A DNA stretch of 64,000 nt from Serinus canaria (GCF_022539315.1 NC_066322.1:17990765-18054764); one strand, 5' to 3'; shown: positions 39,496 to 53,115, counted from the first letter of the stretch. The notes: generated by a model not told the origin, from the sequence alone. A program made the numbers and translations.

Positions 39496-42400
39496 AGCCC
39501 CCGCGCCGGGCCGGGGCCACCCCGCCGGGCAGGGCAGGTGTCCCGCGGGGCGGCCGCGGTCCCAGCCCCGCTCCCCGGGCCTGCGGCAGCGGCCACCGAG
39601 CGGCGAGAACGTGGCGAGGACGCGGCTCGGCAGCAGCGCTGCTCGGGGCGCCCCACACACCGCCCTGCCAGGAACAGCCCGGGGCCGCGCCCCGCCGCTG
39701 CGCCCTCCGCACGGTCTCTGGGCTGTGTTTATCCGCTCATGACAATGCCACAGGTGCAGCCTGCACGCCACGGCTGACCCTGCTGCGCCTGGGATCACCC
39801 GCCCCCCCAGGAAAGAGCGGTGGACCCTTCCCAGAGTTACACCTTCCCAGCAGCACCGGCCTGGGCTGTCCCTGAACCTTCACCCCTCGCCCCACAGGGA
39901 CAGCGAGCCTTCCCCGCCCCTTGGGAGACTCCCCTCGCAGAATCCATCCAGCAGGTGGGAGTGGTGCGCGAAGGACAGGTCACAGCCCACCCATCATTGC
40001 AATTGTTTGACACTAGAAACACAATATTTACGGTGTCACGGAAACAAACATTCCCATTGCAACAGGCCAAAAAAGAAAGCAAGTAGTCTCCACTCCGGGA
40101 AGCAACAACACCCAAACCAACCAGCCAACCAAACATCTGTTTCTACAGTGCACTTGGATTTAGCCACGTCTATGATTGCTCAAAATGAGAGTACATTTAT
40201 CCCCATTTCACAAGGATAGAGGAGTTTAAAACTAATCTTTTATTTTTTCCAATATGCATACTAGGCAGCTTCCTGTGTTCTTCCTCTCGTTCTTAAAACA
40301 TACCCCAGATCTGCTCTTTATTCCCTTTACAGCACTCATTTTATCCAGCTAGCTTTTATTATCCCCTCCTTAGTACAGCATTAAAAAAATAATAATAAAA
40401 AATTAAATGGGTTTCCCATTCCTATTTATTTTACAAAAAGCCTGGAAAACTGTAAGTAGCTTCTGGACACTGGTGACCCTTTGATTGCAGTAGAGAATTG
40501 GTTTGCCTTTTCCTTTTACATCTCCAGACACAATGCCTTTCACAGAATACCATGGAAATTTTTCTTTACCTTGTAATTATTTTATTTCTTTCCATCTCTG
40601 TAAATGAGAACTTTAAAGATACAAAGGAAAAAAAAAACCCTCCACTGGGTAAGATGTAAAGAAATAAGGTTGTGGTCTTTTGTGTCTCAAGTGAGAGCTA
40701 TATTTTCTCAAGTCTCTGCTTCAGCACTATTGCATAACAATTCTTGCTGATTACAATCACCCATGTAAAGCAGCTGAAGTGTTGGCAGGAGAATCAGAAG
40801 CAGGATCTCCTTCATTGGGAGTACTTATCTCTAACAAATCCGAATGTCTTTGGTTCATTTCACTAATATTGACATCGCTGAGCAGCTCAGTGGTCTGATG
40901 CTAGCTGGAGAGTTTTCTAGTTGTGTTTGCTCCTGACCTACAGCACCATATTGACTATGCAAGTACATTAGGTGCAAGTCATTTTCACAAGGAATATTTC
41001 AGCGTAAATAAAATAATGAACTTCTTTGTGATCAAGCATTTGGAGTTTGCCTCCATTTGTTCTAAAGGAGCATTTACATAGAAGAGACTAGCAGCAGGCA
41101 CTGAACTCTCCATCATACACATCTTCTGTCTTGTTCTGCAAGTTGTAAATTCTTGGTTACCCCCATGTAATCTAGCAACTCAAATGAACCTGACACTCAC
41201 AGGATTTTTGACCAGTGAAACCAATAAACCATTTTGATTCATGGGAATAGAAATTTTCCTGCAAATGAAGCGAAACTTACTCTGTCAATACACATGGGTC
41301 AGAGAAAGGGATTCTCAGACCTAACCATATTTTTCTTCAACTCTCAGCTCCTCTTATTTCTCTTTCCATGTTCCTGCTGAGAATCAACTTACTGTCTTTA
41401 AAGCATGGCAGTCAGCCAGTCTGTGTCAGCCTGCTGCTGTTTGCCAGCTTTCCCCAGCAGTTTGGGAGAGCTGGCCTTCCATGGATCACCCATCTGAAGC
41501 CTGGATCCTCAGCTGTGGCAAATAGTGCTTTTATCAGCACAGAGCGTGTTTACAGCTGAACTTTGTATCAGGAAAGAAATGGACAAAAAGAGGGAGACAT
41601 GCAAAATATTCATCAAAATACAAATATTTAATCTTCTCCAAAGTAGAAGTTATAAGAAATTTTAGTAAGAGCCCAGATATAGTTTGGCCTTTTTCATTAA
41701 GTGCTCAGCCTCTGATTTTATTTTTTTTCTCCTGCCAGCAGGATTTTTAAAGCAGCAGAAATAGAGCAGGGATACTAAAGACTTAGCTTTCACTTCTGAC
41801 ATGAAATGCTGTTGAGGCTTGGTTGAGTTACAGGCTTTTGAAAAATTGCCATTAACCTTTTGTTCCTGGTGCTCTTCAGGTAAAATTTGCTCACATGCCA
41901 AAGAAATAATTGCATGTGAACTTTCTCAGAAAAGCTCCAGGCACTCACAGCTACCAGAGCAGCTACAGCCTTGTGCTGGGAATGGTTGCCTCACTGGGAG
42001 GGCAAAGGAGGGCAGGGCAGCAGACGGTGAGAAAAGCCATGTCCTTCAATTTCAAACGGTTCCAGGAACACAACCTGTAATCTAAAACAAAGGATTCCTC
42101 CTCCAGCCATTGCAGTAGTTAATCTCCAAATTTAAAGGGTAAACTGTAAACTCTGAAAGTTCAGCATTCAAATTCTGGCAGTGATGTATTAGAGAGCCTA
42201 GAGGTCTCCATGTACTGATATGTGGTACAAGCAGCTCCCCACTTTTTCATCAAAACTGCCCCTGCTTCACGTCAGTTCAAGTACTAGAGACAGACATTCC
42301 AGACTTTAATTTGCTGTGTAGTTGTACCTGGAACTCAGTGGGCATTCTTTAATCTCACACTATTTTTATTCCAGGATCAGGTTCCTCCCTCATTGCATGT

Positions 42401-43881
42401 GATGAAGAGTGATGGTTACAGTCTCACAGCTATCATCTCCCAACATCTGAAAGCCTGATTTAGCTATCCAGATAGCTCCTTACACATAAGCAAGTTCACC
42501 TGTCAAGTTCACGGGATTTGGGAAAGCCTGAAGTGAATCCAAGTTGCTATTTTACCTTCTTACTATTTATGACAGTGGAAAGATTTGTATTTCAGTTATT
42601 TGCTGCTTCTGGCCTCTTAGTTTGGCTTAACCAAATTCAAAGTAAAGTTGATATATCCAGTATGCACATCGTCCAAGAGAAATGGGATTAGGAAGAAAAT
42701 GCCTTGAAGAATACAAGCTGCTTCTGAAGGCTCACAACAGCTTCTCAGATTTATTTTGATTTTTCACTTACACTAGGAGTCATAGTAGCAGTGCTGGTGA
42801 CTTTAACAGGTCAAGGTAAATCACTGTTAAAGCTGAAAGTAGTGCTGCTGATTCCAGTGCCAGATTCATCAACATGATATTTGTGTTACATGTCTTCAGT
42901 ACTGGTACTGGTGTCAAGGAGGAAACAAGTGTACACACATGAAAAAGTTGAAGTATGAAATAGAGAGGTTTTACTGTACTGTTTCTGAAAGGTACATAAG
43001 AACTACAGAATAACTATGCCATCATTTGTCCTCACCCATCCTAATCTAATACAGGAGGACTCGAATTCAAGACTTAATTTAGGGAAGCTTGCTCTGACTA
43101 CCTCTCCCAAATAGCAGCACTGATGCTGCAGTATGGAATTACAACTTTGTGCATTTCTTCACCAGTTTAGGGAAAATGCTTAACGTAACACATTCCCAGT
43201 AGTGAAGACGTGCACTGCCTTTCTAATCTGCTTGTCTGCAGCTGGATTTACTCTTCAGTGCTCAATACACTTCAGAGAGGGCACCTACAGGATCACCCAG
43301 GGTATGGCACAGTGCAGGAGTACCAATGCTCTTTAGGTGTGAGAGACACATAATTATAAATTCTCTTAGGAGGAAGCTCTGACCATTAGTCAGACATAGC
43401 CTTTGGGCATGGAACTGTAAGGCACAAATAGATGAATAAGCAACAAAATGGCCACCATGTGGGCCCAAATTCATTTAAAACCACAAATGAGCTGTTCTTT
43501 AGTGAGTCCACTAATTTATTCCAGCCATCTGTATCAGTGTAAACAAAAGCTTGTCTCCTAAATTGCTTAATCATTTCTAAGATGTAGCAAGGACCACAAG
43601 TTTCAACATGATCATCTTGGGGAAAAAAATAGGAAAAAGGAACCCACATATTTTCACACCACGAACATCTTATGATAACCACTGCCGTGCAATTCAAAGA
43701 AATACTAAAAAGTAAGACTTGTTCCTGGCTTGGCATATTTTTTCCCATTTAAATGCCATGAAATGTTTCATTAGGATATTTTAGGGGATGGAAAAATCAG
43801 GCCATTTTCCCCCCTCCAGTCTCCAGTGATGACAGTGTAGACAAATTCTATATTTATTACTAAGCCTGAGAATTGCTAAAT

Positions 43882-44098
43882 CGATGTGCTGGGTTTGTAC
43901 TTCTCTGAGGGTCTCAGCCGTCCTGGGGCATTGACAGACAAATTAAACACTAAGACTCAAGTACACCTTCCCACGCTAAGGGTTGAGGAAGTCTCCCCTT
44001 TTCACATGACACCAGCCTTACTTGGTAATGCCCATTGACCAACAGCAGCAGTTTTAGGCTTGGTTAGTACCTTTATAACACCTCCAACTAGGCACTGT
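43882..44098. mobile_element. LTR-like block of unknown family
   Basis: The block starts TGCTGGGTTTGTACTTC and is richer in G+C than its flanks. It contains a reverse CCAAT-like CCATTGACC and a TATA-like CCTTTATAAC near 44070. These are promoter-like elements in an LTR-like order, with a possible CA end at GGCA (44094). I cannot match it to a known family. Confidence 0.25.
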
Positions 44099-44740
44099 GA
44101 CCAAACAAAAAATATCTGCCAATCATTGCAAAATCTATTATTAAAGCACTAATGAGAGCACTACAAAAGAAAACCATAGCGAATGATAGGAGCTGTATGA
44201 TAGCCTCACCGTAAATTAGCTTGGGGGGCAGGTTTACCAGAGAAGTCTGGTAAAGTTTGGGTATTACAGTACACAAAAATCAACATTTTCTCTTTCCTTG
44301 TTGACTTCAATACAGACTGAATTGCCATTAAAATAGTAAACCTTTTCTCCCTCCACCAGTGTTGTATGTAAACATTAACAGGACTCTGCACATTTTTAAC
44401 CATACTCTTTACATGCCTGCAAGTTTCTTCCTACAGAGTTCCATTTACATGAAAAGAATAATTTTCACTGTCCTGTAACTTCAGCAGTTGTGGCCATATA
44501 CACAGGGAAATGTATTGCTCCCATTGCAAGATTTAAACAGAGTTAAAAGACTATATATTAAAATCATTTGCTAATAGAGGCTGTTGTCTTGTACAGGTCT
44601 TTACAGTGCTCAGTGCAACAAACCTCAGTTGGAACTTGAATTTTATAATAGTATTTAACAGCCATCAACAGTAACAGACATAATTAATGTGAATGTTTTG
44701 TTTAAGCCAAGGAATGAAATATTGCTGAAGAAAAGAAGTT

Positions 44741-44786
44741 CTATGTTGCTTTACAGTTAATAAAAATTTGCTGTAAAGTAACATAG
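44741..44786. repeat. Compact palindrome / hairpin (16-bp stem, 14-nt loop)
   Basis: CTATGTTGCTTTACAG (44741-44756) and CTGTAAAGTAACATAG (44771-44786) are reverse complements at 15 of 16 positions, with a G-U pair at the exception in one RNA orientation. The loop is AT-rich. The stem is shorter than a microRNA precursor normally needs. Confidence 0.8.
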
Positions 44787-46030
44787 TACTTGGGATGAAA
44801 ATTAAATAGAAGCTTCCAAAGCTCTAACCAGCACGTCTTTTGCTCTCTAGCTTTCATCAAATAGGACAAAAGAAACAAACACTTAACCAGGTTTTCCATG
44901 GGAAAGTTCAAGAAAATCTCTTCCCTACCTTGCTATATAGATGGATGGCTTTTACCCAGGACCTTTACACTGCATAGAAGAAAGCAAATTTCCACTTATA
45001 TCAGATGTAGCTGCAGCCCCCAACTGCTGGTGTGAGATGATGTATAAAGACTATCCACAATCTCAGCTGTTGACTGGAGAACTGATGTTCAAATAATATA
45101 AATTACTTCTGGTACCTCCCTATGTCCTTGCTGAACTACTAGGCTGATGGCAAGATGGCAAGCCAGTCATCTGTCTTGGACTGTTTTGAGTGAGTTCCTG
45201 TAGCTATTTCTGAACCAGTGAAATAGGCTAACTTTACAATCAGCAACAGCCTTTGCCTTCTTAGCAAGGTTAAAGTGAATAGAAAAAATTAATTCCTAGC
45301 CAAGGTCCCTGCAAAAAATGGGCAAGATGTTAATTCACTGCCATCCTAGCCTAAGGTAGCAATTGTCAATAGGACAAACAGTCTGCATCATCATTTTCTC
45401 TCTAATTTAATCAAGGTCATATTAGATCACTACATCACATCAAGCAGAATCAATTTGACTAAAGAAAATCTGAGCTAAACCAGATTCCTTTTGGAAATTA
45501 ACCCTTTATAACAAACATTATCCATAAATGTGGGGCATCTTATTTCTACTGAAAGTTACTACTGCTATAGAACACATATCATGATAAAAAAATTCTTCCC
45601 CCTCAATAAAACAAGATTACATTGTCTAATCTCATGCCTAAATTTGTGGGGTTTTGCGTTTCTTTACTGTGTATTGCATATAAGTCTCACACTGCAAAAC
45701 AACAATTTCCACAGAAACCAAAAGATATGTCTGGCAAAAAAAGTACTGTATTATGCTGGGTGTCAGTCACCTCACAAAAATTTAGCTTTTACCAAGAGAA
45801 AAAAATAACAAATCATGGTGCTGTGGAACTGCCGACTTCTTACACAAATGAATAAAAGGTTTTATGTTCTTTTTGCTTTTTCCCTTTTTGGTTGATTAGT
45901 TTTGTTGGAGTCTTGTTTGTGTTTCTGAAGATTACGTCCAGTACAGCTCCTTCCCCAAAACTCAAACCAATTATCACTTTAATTGCAGTATGTACATACC
46001 CAAGATTTTACTCTAGCTGCACAATAATCT

Positions 46031-46044
46031 ATTGCTATGGCAAC
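46031..46044. promoter_or_regulatory. Imperfect RFX X-box
   Basis: ATTGCTATGGCAAC has a strong GGCAAC half-site and a weaker left half with two departures from GTNRCC. A candidate only. Confidence 0.25.
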
Positions 46045-49000
46045 TTTTGACTATGATGCATTCCACCTTTTTGCAGAATGCTTAGGTGGCCTACTGCCAC
46101 AACAGCCAGCAAGGAAAGTGTGATCTTTACCTGGCTGGGCCACAGATGCAGTTCTTTTAGCCCACACAGCAAATTCCTGCTTCAAGCATTCCAAAAATTT
46201 GAAAGACCCCCTCCCATATGTCTCATAACACCTACATCAGAGGCTTCTATAGCCAAAACATTTTTTTTAAGCTTGTCAAATACTGACAATGAGATCATAT
46301 ACATATGCATACTTGTAACTTCACACTTATTGCAGAGAGAATCTATATCACTGTCACTGGATATTTGTTACAAGCCTGAAAGGAGCAGAATATCATAGGA
46401 CTTAAAAGGCCTTTTTATTTTTGAATCTTTTTTCTCAATCACAGAAGAAATTAATCATAATCCTACAAGCAAAGGTATTGTAAACACCAAAGTCAATACA
46501 GCCTGACAATACTGCCTGATGGAGGAGCTCCCACACACAGAGCCAGGGCTGCAGCTGAACCCCTTTGTAACAGCCTGGCTGGCCCATCTGTTTGGTGTAC
46601 ACTTGCTTGTTACTCTCATCATATCCTCAAACTGCCAGCTCTGAGCTTGGGTTCTGTACTTTGCAAGTACATCCCAGCCATTTAAAGATGCTCTCTGCTC
46701 CCAGTAAAGCCAGTGATCCCAGTAACACAAGTTTCCTTGGATCTCATTTTGCACTGCTTGAGTGATGGGACACCAAGCAAGTACTGCTCACCACAGACAT
46801 AGTTGTGATCTTGTGAGGGACAAGCCTTGGCATCAGCAGGATGGATTTGGAAGGATGCAGACTATGGCAGAGAGAGACATACCTGCTTTTGTTTCTTCTA
46901 GCAAGATCTTTTTTCCTTTTAAGTCTGTTTCTCTATCTCATAGCACTTGCACAGAATGAAATAAAGTAGACTAGAAACATTTATTACTAGGAACTAAGAG
47001 TAGCCTCAAAGTGTTTTGTAATAGGAAGAATACACTTGGGCCTTACGTGCCAAAAGTTCTTCATAGATCCATGAATTTTGGTAAGTTATATTGTAGGGTT
47101 TATTTTTCCTTTTAAAGTGGAAATAAAGCACTCAACAAAACAAAAAAATTCATAGAATCCCTTTGGTCAGAACACATTTGATTGGCAGAGAACACTTTGC
47201 CATGTAGAATTTCTACAACCTAATTTATTTTTTAATATAAAATTTAGGACTTTTATCCATGGAATGTGACTTTTAATTTCAAAATCAATTATGGGGGGTG
47301 TTTTATCTATCAACTATAAGATGTTGTATCTGAGCACCAAGATATTGTAATGAAACACTGCTTTAAGATTTAAAAATCTTTATATCACTTTGTATATGAA
47401 TTTTTAATTTGCTTTCACCCATGATTGAAGGGACTTGTAGTTTTTTTCAAAGCATATCTACTACAGCAGAATGTCTGTCTATGTGTTTGATGATAATAAG
47501 GAAGAAAATTAGCCTGCTAGAAATATTATTCATCAAAATACTATTGAGTCCTAGGGAGTTTGCAAACCCCTGGTTGAAAGTTGCTCAGAGACAGGCTACT
47601 TGGTTGCATCAGGTTTAAATCACATGAAGTATTGATTAAAGTCTTTCTCAATTAACTATTGCCAACTTAAAAGGCAAACCAGACCCTTCATGTCCCATTT
47701 TAAGGGAACATCTAGGTCCAGAATCCCAACTCTATTAAGGCTGTTTTACTACACCACAGAAGCCTAGAGGCTTCCAACTAAGCTTATGGTTGCTATTCTA
47801 CCATATCAAATTCAAAGAGTTAAGAAAAGCTCTCCAAATATGAGTCTGTTTGGGCCAAGCTTTAGTATATAACACCTCAATTCCTACTTGAGTATCTGAA
47901 GTTTCTACAATACAGAAACCACTTCTGTTATCAAGATATACATCACAGTAGAGTTTGGAGTTTTTTATTCATAACTTTTTTTGAAGTGCCCCAAGCATAC
48001 CCCCGGGGCTGCATGTTCTTCTTTAGTCTAAGCCTTTGCCTTTAATATACCTTGCCCATTTTTTTATCCCCTCCCCTTCTCTCCTTTCTACCACCTGTTC
48101 TTCATTCCCTTTGCTCACTTGGCCATCATCCATGTGGAACTTTTGCTTTTAACTCTGTCATACCATCAGGAGCCTTTTGTTTTCTTACTCTACTGTGATG
48201 AGCTGTTTATCTTTGAGTAGAAAGTCAAGCTAGTTTTTGTTAATTTTCAAGCAGAGTATGGCTGCTTTTTGCAGTATTTATTTTAGTAAATAATGGGTCT
48301 GCAGGACACAAAGCTGACTTTTAAACCAAAGTAAATCCTAGTATGATAAAGGGAACAATCATCTTCTGTCTGATTGATCCCGAGTCTTAAGGGATAGACT
48401 ACATCTGCTATAAGTTAGAATTATTCTCCTGCTTGGAAAAAAGCCAGAGGATTGAAAAATTTTGAAAAAGACAAAAGAAAGTAAAAAAACCTCAAACTTA
48501 TAACCAAGCATCCTTCTGAAAAAGATTCTTTGAATATAATGAAATTATTCAAACACAATCCAAAATATGAATGGGTTCTTTATATGCTGCTTATTTCAGA
48601 TGATTTCACAATTTCCAGGTAAACATGGAAAAAAAGAAATATGCTTGCAATGGGAAATGTTTTTGCTTTCCCCACTTCAGTGGATGAGCATTAAGTATTT
48701 CTTTTCTATCAAGTTACTCTAATCTGTGTTACATTTCATCTCCCATTAGCTTGACTGCTACATGAGGATCTGGAATTCATACAGTGTAACCTGCAATGAA
48801 CTTCTTTTGCTCCATAGGAAACTATGATAACAGGTGCTAAATTGTTGCTAAAAGCATAGGAAATTGAGCATCTATAGGACGGCCTTCCTTATGATTAGCA
48901 TGCCTTGACAAGTTCCTTATTATTACACATTTGAAAAAGAGCACACTAGTCTTTTCTTTAGTAAAAAGGGTAATAAAAAAGCTAAATTGCTTAGAATATG

Positions 49001-49730
49001 AAGTTAAGCATCCAGAAGTTCAGAAGTCTGCCAGTCTCTGACAAACTCAGTGCAAATCAATTATATTTCAGAACCTGACTCAGTATTGGTAAGCAAAACC
49101 AAAAAAAAAAAGTCAAAAGGCAGATTCATCAAAGTGACATTCAGATACAAATTATAATCATTATCAGTTAAAAAGGAGGAAAACTCTGACAACAGAAATA
49201 GGCATAAAAGGATAATGTTTGATAGCAGAGCTGGTGACTTTTTCTAGTTCCTCAAAAGATATAACAGTGTAAATACTAGTGAAGCGAGGAGAGAATATTT
49301 TTTTCTATGACCTGTATGTTATATACAGCATAGAAAAACCATTACTACACTCTAAGCAAAGGTATCAGCAAAGATGAAAAAACATGAAACTCCAAAATCT
49401 TTAGATCAATTGCAAAGCATACCTCTAGAATGGCGTTCACTAAAGCAGTACAATTTCAGCAGAAACTAAAGAACTGATTAAAGAAATCCTCTCCCCACAC
49501 TGGAAAAGACCTTTCATCCACCAAGGACCCGTGCCTGCTCACCTTGAGCTTCGTAAGCCTTTTGCACCTGCTAGGCACAAATTGATTTCATTGAGAGCAG
49601 GTGACTTAAATTAGCAAATTTAGCTCCAATTCATGACTAAATATGGAAATGCCTATCAGAGGCAGTTTTGTAATTTTTGTAATCTCCCTCTCCTCTGGGA
49701 CACAGTAGATGCAAAAGGGAGTTTGAGCTT

Positions 49731-49756
49731 TTTTTTAATTTTTTTTTTTTTTTTGT
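49731..49756 (-). repeat. Poly(T) tract, possible retroposed tail on the minus strand
   Basis: TTTTTTTT-AA followed by about 17 T. On the minus strand this would be a poly(A) tail following the moderately GC-rich block at 49757-50090. No AATAAA signal precedes it on that strand and no parent gene is recognised. Confidence 0.4.
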
Positions 49757-50859
49757 AATGTGAGAGTCATAGAGGAGGATAAGACCCTTGTACTTTCCCC
49801 TTGCAGTCTGCTCCTTGCTCGAAGGGGCCTTGCTCCAGAGCTTGCATGCAGTGAGTGTACAATACAGCAGCTCCAGATTCCTGACTCACCCACCTCCAAA
49901 ATAAGTGTAGGCAGCATTAGGATGGATCCATGTGATTGTGTGAGCCAGGTGAACACTCAACAACTGCTTTTTGTGCATTATTCCCAAACTCTGCCCACAG
50001 AACGCAGTGGGATAATGTGGATCACAGTATTGCTCTATGGTTGCTCTGAGATGTAGCACCCATTGATTCTTCCTGCGTCTTCTTAGGACATTCATACTCA
50101 TCACTCTTCAAATTACATTACATGATGGGACCTCTTGTAATCTACTTCCCCTTTTATATCTGTTTCCACTCTATAAACAATATTTAACAGCCTCTGTTTG
50201 CCTTCTTAATAACATAATAAAGAAAACTGAAGTGTGAATATTTTTTCAGAACAGCAAGAAGATTATTTTATTTATAGAATCATAGCATCAATTATTTTAC
50301 CACCTGCTTCTTCTAATCTCATAGATTTGGCTATAGATGCACTTGTAAAACCTCTACACGTGATACCAGAAACATCCATGGTTTTACCCTGGCTGCCCTC
50401 ATTCTCTAGTAAAAATTATGTGATCTCTCAAAATTCTATATGTATATAAATGGCCCTTGTAAATGCTGGGGAAGAGTTTCCCTTGGTATTTCATATGCAA
50501 TTTTCTTCAAGTCTGTGGGACATTCCACCTTCCTGCTCTCCAAAGGATTGCCACATGCTAGGCAATTGAGAAGGCATTGGTAAATAATTATGAATGCCCT
50601 TTTGTGGCAGCACTTTTCCTGACTTTTATTTATTTATTTGAAGAGTATTACAGATACAGTATCACGGAATAATGCTGTTCATCTGGTATTTTTGACATAA
50701 ACAGAAAACGTGACTTAAGGCTTTCTGATAAATTCTATGAAATGGATTTATTGAGCAGAATAATGTGTTATGTATGGGTATTTACCAATGAAAGTAGGGA
50801 CTAAAATTCTTATTAGACATGTATCTTTTCCAATATATTTCTCTCAGTGCACTGATTTG

Positions 50860-51020
50860 GCAAATATTTAGACCCAAAGGTCAGGGCTCTTCATAAGTCC
50901 CATTGATTTGAAAGTTGAATGTCTGCCCAAGATTAAACACAAATAGGAATGCTTTCCTAAATCAATTTATTTAAGTCTTTATGTAAGTGCTCTGTTGAAT
51001 CAGGGCCTAAAGTCAGCAAC
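50860..51020. repeat. Possible ancient pan-amniote repeat relic
   Basis: CATAAGTCCCATTGATTTGA and later AAGTGCTCTGTTGAATCAGG plus GCC resemble a dispersed repeat common in reptile genomes (cccattgaagtcaatg and aagtgctttgctgaatcnggcc). I do not know its formal family, and the copy is diverged. Confidence 0.4.
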
Positions 51021-52699
51021 ATGTCATAGGAAAGATAATGAGTTTGGGCCAAATATGTGTATTAACAGCCAAAACATACAATGAGACAAGGAGCATAATT
51101 ATTACTTGAATTTGAACCAGGATCCCTAAATGTCTAAGTTAACCAGATCTTTACATTTCATTTCTTTTGAAGCTCTTAGCTTAAATCTCAATGGTGAGAC
51201 AGGTGACATTTACCTGTACACACTGGGATGTGTCTTCTGCTCTGCATCTGGATCTGCTTCCCAGAGAAGTCACAATATTAGCAGGAAAGACAGTGCCTGC
51301 TTGAGTTTATTTTGCTAGAATGGTACTGAAGATACACCTAAACTCCAGAGCTGGGAAGAGCTCTGGACCCCACAAGCTCAGGGTTGAAATCTTTTGTTTT
51401 CAGCAGTGTCTTCAAACAGAAGTTTATTTTGAGTTTCTGTATAAAGCAAGTAGAATGTCATCCTAACAAACACAGAAGATTATGAATCTGGCAGAGCACA
51501 ATGTAGATCAAAATGGTTTTAATCATTACTCCCTGTTTTAATTACTACTTGACACATTATGTCTATTGTCCTTCTACAAGTCTGTCTTTTGAATGAAATA
51601 TTAAAGGCGAGTTACAGCTGAAAATATATGCAGTCTAGAAAGAAAATGGCTTTGAACTATCTGAAATGATTTATTGTCCACATTTCTTTATGAATATTTA
51701 TTTGCCATAGTGAAAGCAATTCAATAAAGAGAAAACATGAGGACCAGTTAACTGAACATTTGCATACTCTAACAGTTAAAAACAGAGAAAGAAAAATAGT
51801 ATGCTGCATTAGAATGGTGTTAATGTTTGGTTTTCCTGTTTTCTGTAGTTCATTAATATGCTAGATTCAGATCCTGAAGAGGAGATATAAAAATAGCCTA
51901 CAAATAAGTGTCCCCAGCCTTTTTATATTCCCATTCAGAAGGAAATAAACATGTTTGTAGAGGGATTTTCAAGGCCAGGGTGGAGACTACAATTTTGTTT
52001 CCATACTACTTCAGGTAGCTGGCTGTAAGTCATGCTTTTTGCAACCATCATATGTAATCGGAGTCCTCATCCTGCCAGGACCAGAGGTCCCTCAATCCCT
52101 GGCCCTCCTCAGAGGAACAGCTGGCCATCAAAACAAGACATGAGCACGCTGATTACTGTAGTGTTTAAGCATGGCTTTGTGCACCAAACTCAAGACCACA
52201 CACAGCAATGCTTCTTTTCTTTGATCCTCAGTGGAGGAACAGAGGGTTTCATGGTATGCGCTCTCATTTCTCCCTGCCTGAATTAATTTCATCTACCAAA
52301 ATGCTCTATGTGTTAGACTTGGAATGAACTTTGTTCCTCAGAGCTTCTTAGTGATATTCTGATACCCAGTCGCAGATGGGGCCTTGACAGATTTTTTTGT
52401 ACTGATTTTCATGATTCCTTTTCTCTTCTTCATCTTTTTTTTTTTTTTTTTGAACCAGGACTGCTGCTGCTAGAGATTTCACATGCAAATTGAGATGTTG
52501 ACTGGCACTGTTCACAAGGAAGCTTGGTTGGTTGGTTTTTAGAACTGATAAACTGAATAATATTTGGAAAAGGATAATCCTAATATATAATAGTTCTTGA
52601 GAAGGATGGTTACAGTAGTAAAACACAGACAAAGGTATGCCGTATTTTGGACAAATACAGAGATCTCTATGCATCAATATTCCATTCTTCTGAATAAGA

Positions 52700-52830
52700 A
52701 GGATAATAATGATATTTATTTATAGTAATAATTATCATTATTATCTCCCTAAAAGCTAGCTGTGAGGCTAAATCATTAATATTTTCAAATTATTTCATAG
52801 TCCTTAACTAGGATTTGCCCTGAGAGTACT
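52700..52830 (+). repeat. Possible MIR 3'-half relic
   Basis: GGATAATAATGATATT at about 52700 and AGCTGTGAGGCTAAATCATT at about 52757 follow the order of MIR (gggataatnatgat, then gttgtgaggattaaatgag). The match is weak and AT-rich, so chance similarity is possible. Confidence 0.35.
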
Positions 52831-53059
52831 AAATATAATAATTTTCTCTGTATGCCTATTTCATTTCATTTTCCTTTGGAAAAAAAACACACTCAGTATG
52901 TTGTTCTCTTTACATTTGTCAACGTAAAATATTTTAAAATTCCAGCTGTTGGGCTTTTCTAGAAGTTAATAACAGGAAAGTTTGACATTATTGTATTTAT
53001 TGCTTATTTCTTCCTCTTTTGTCATAGCCTTTTACCCCCACATAGATATCTCAATATCA

Positions 53060-53115
53060 TTATCATCATTATCTGGGAGCCTGGTACTGCATGTACAAAT
53101 AGAGAAGTTGAGACC
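53060..53115. repeat. Possible ancient SINE tail
   Basis: GAGCCTGGTACTGCATGTAC followed by AAATAGAGAAG, after ATTATCATCATTATC, resembles the antisense tail of the amniote repeat type seen at 56.4-56.6 kb (gtgctaggcactgtacaaacacagag). Short and weak. Confidence 0.25.

Larger units (their letters stand above)
38560..39970 (-). promoter_or_regulatory. DPYD: CpG island and promoter region of DPYD
   Basis: A 1.4-kb block very rich in G+C and CpG dinucleotides interrupts otherwise AT-rich DNA. It surrounds the DPYD start codon at 39386. No TATA box is visible in the roughly 200 bp upstream of the ATG. Sp1-type GC boxes are visible at 39489-39495 (GGGCGGG) and 39547-39553 (GGGGCGG), about 105 and 165 bp upstream. 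The island extends some 800 bp into intron 1. Several long ORFs cross it on both strands, but they reflect the scarcity of stop codons in GC-rich DNA. Transcription start sites cannot be fixed from sequence; a dispersed CpG-island start within about 200 bp upstream of the ATG is the likely arrangement. Confidence 0.85.

Noticed and set aside
38661..39875. A 404-codon open reading frame on the plus strand across the CpG island
   Set aside because: It is rich in Pro, Arg, Gly and Ala with no domain. It overlaps DPYD exon 1 in antisense and overlaps other long ORFs on both strands, as expected where GC-rich DNA lacks stop codons.
47148..47175. CATAGAATCC as a CR1 3' tail
   Set aside because: Only the octamer-like word matches; the neighbouring CR1 3' UTR text (gttggaagagacc type) is absent.
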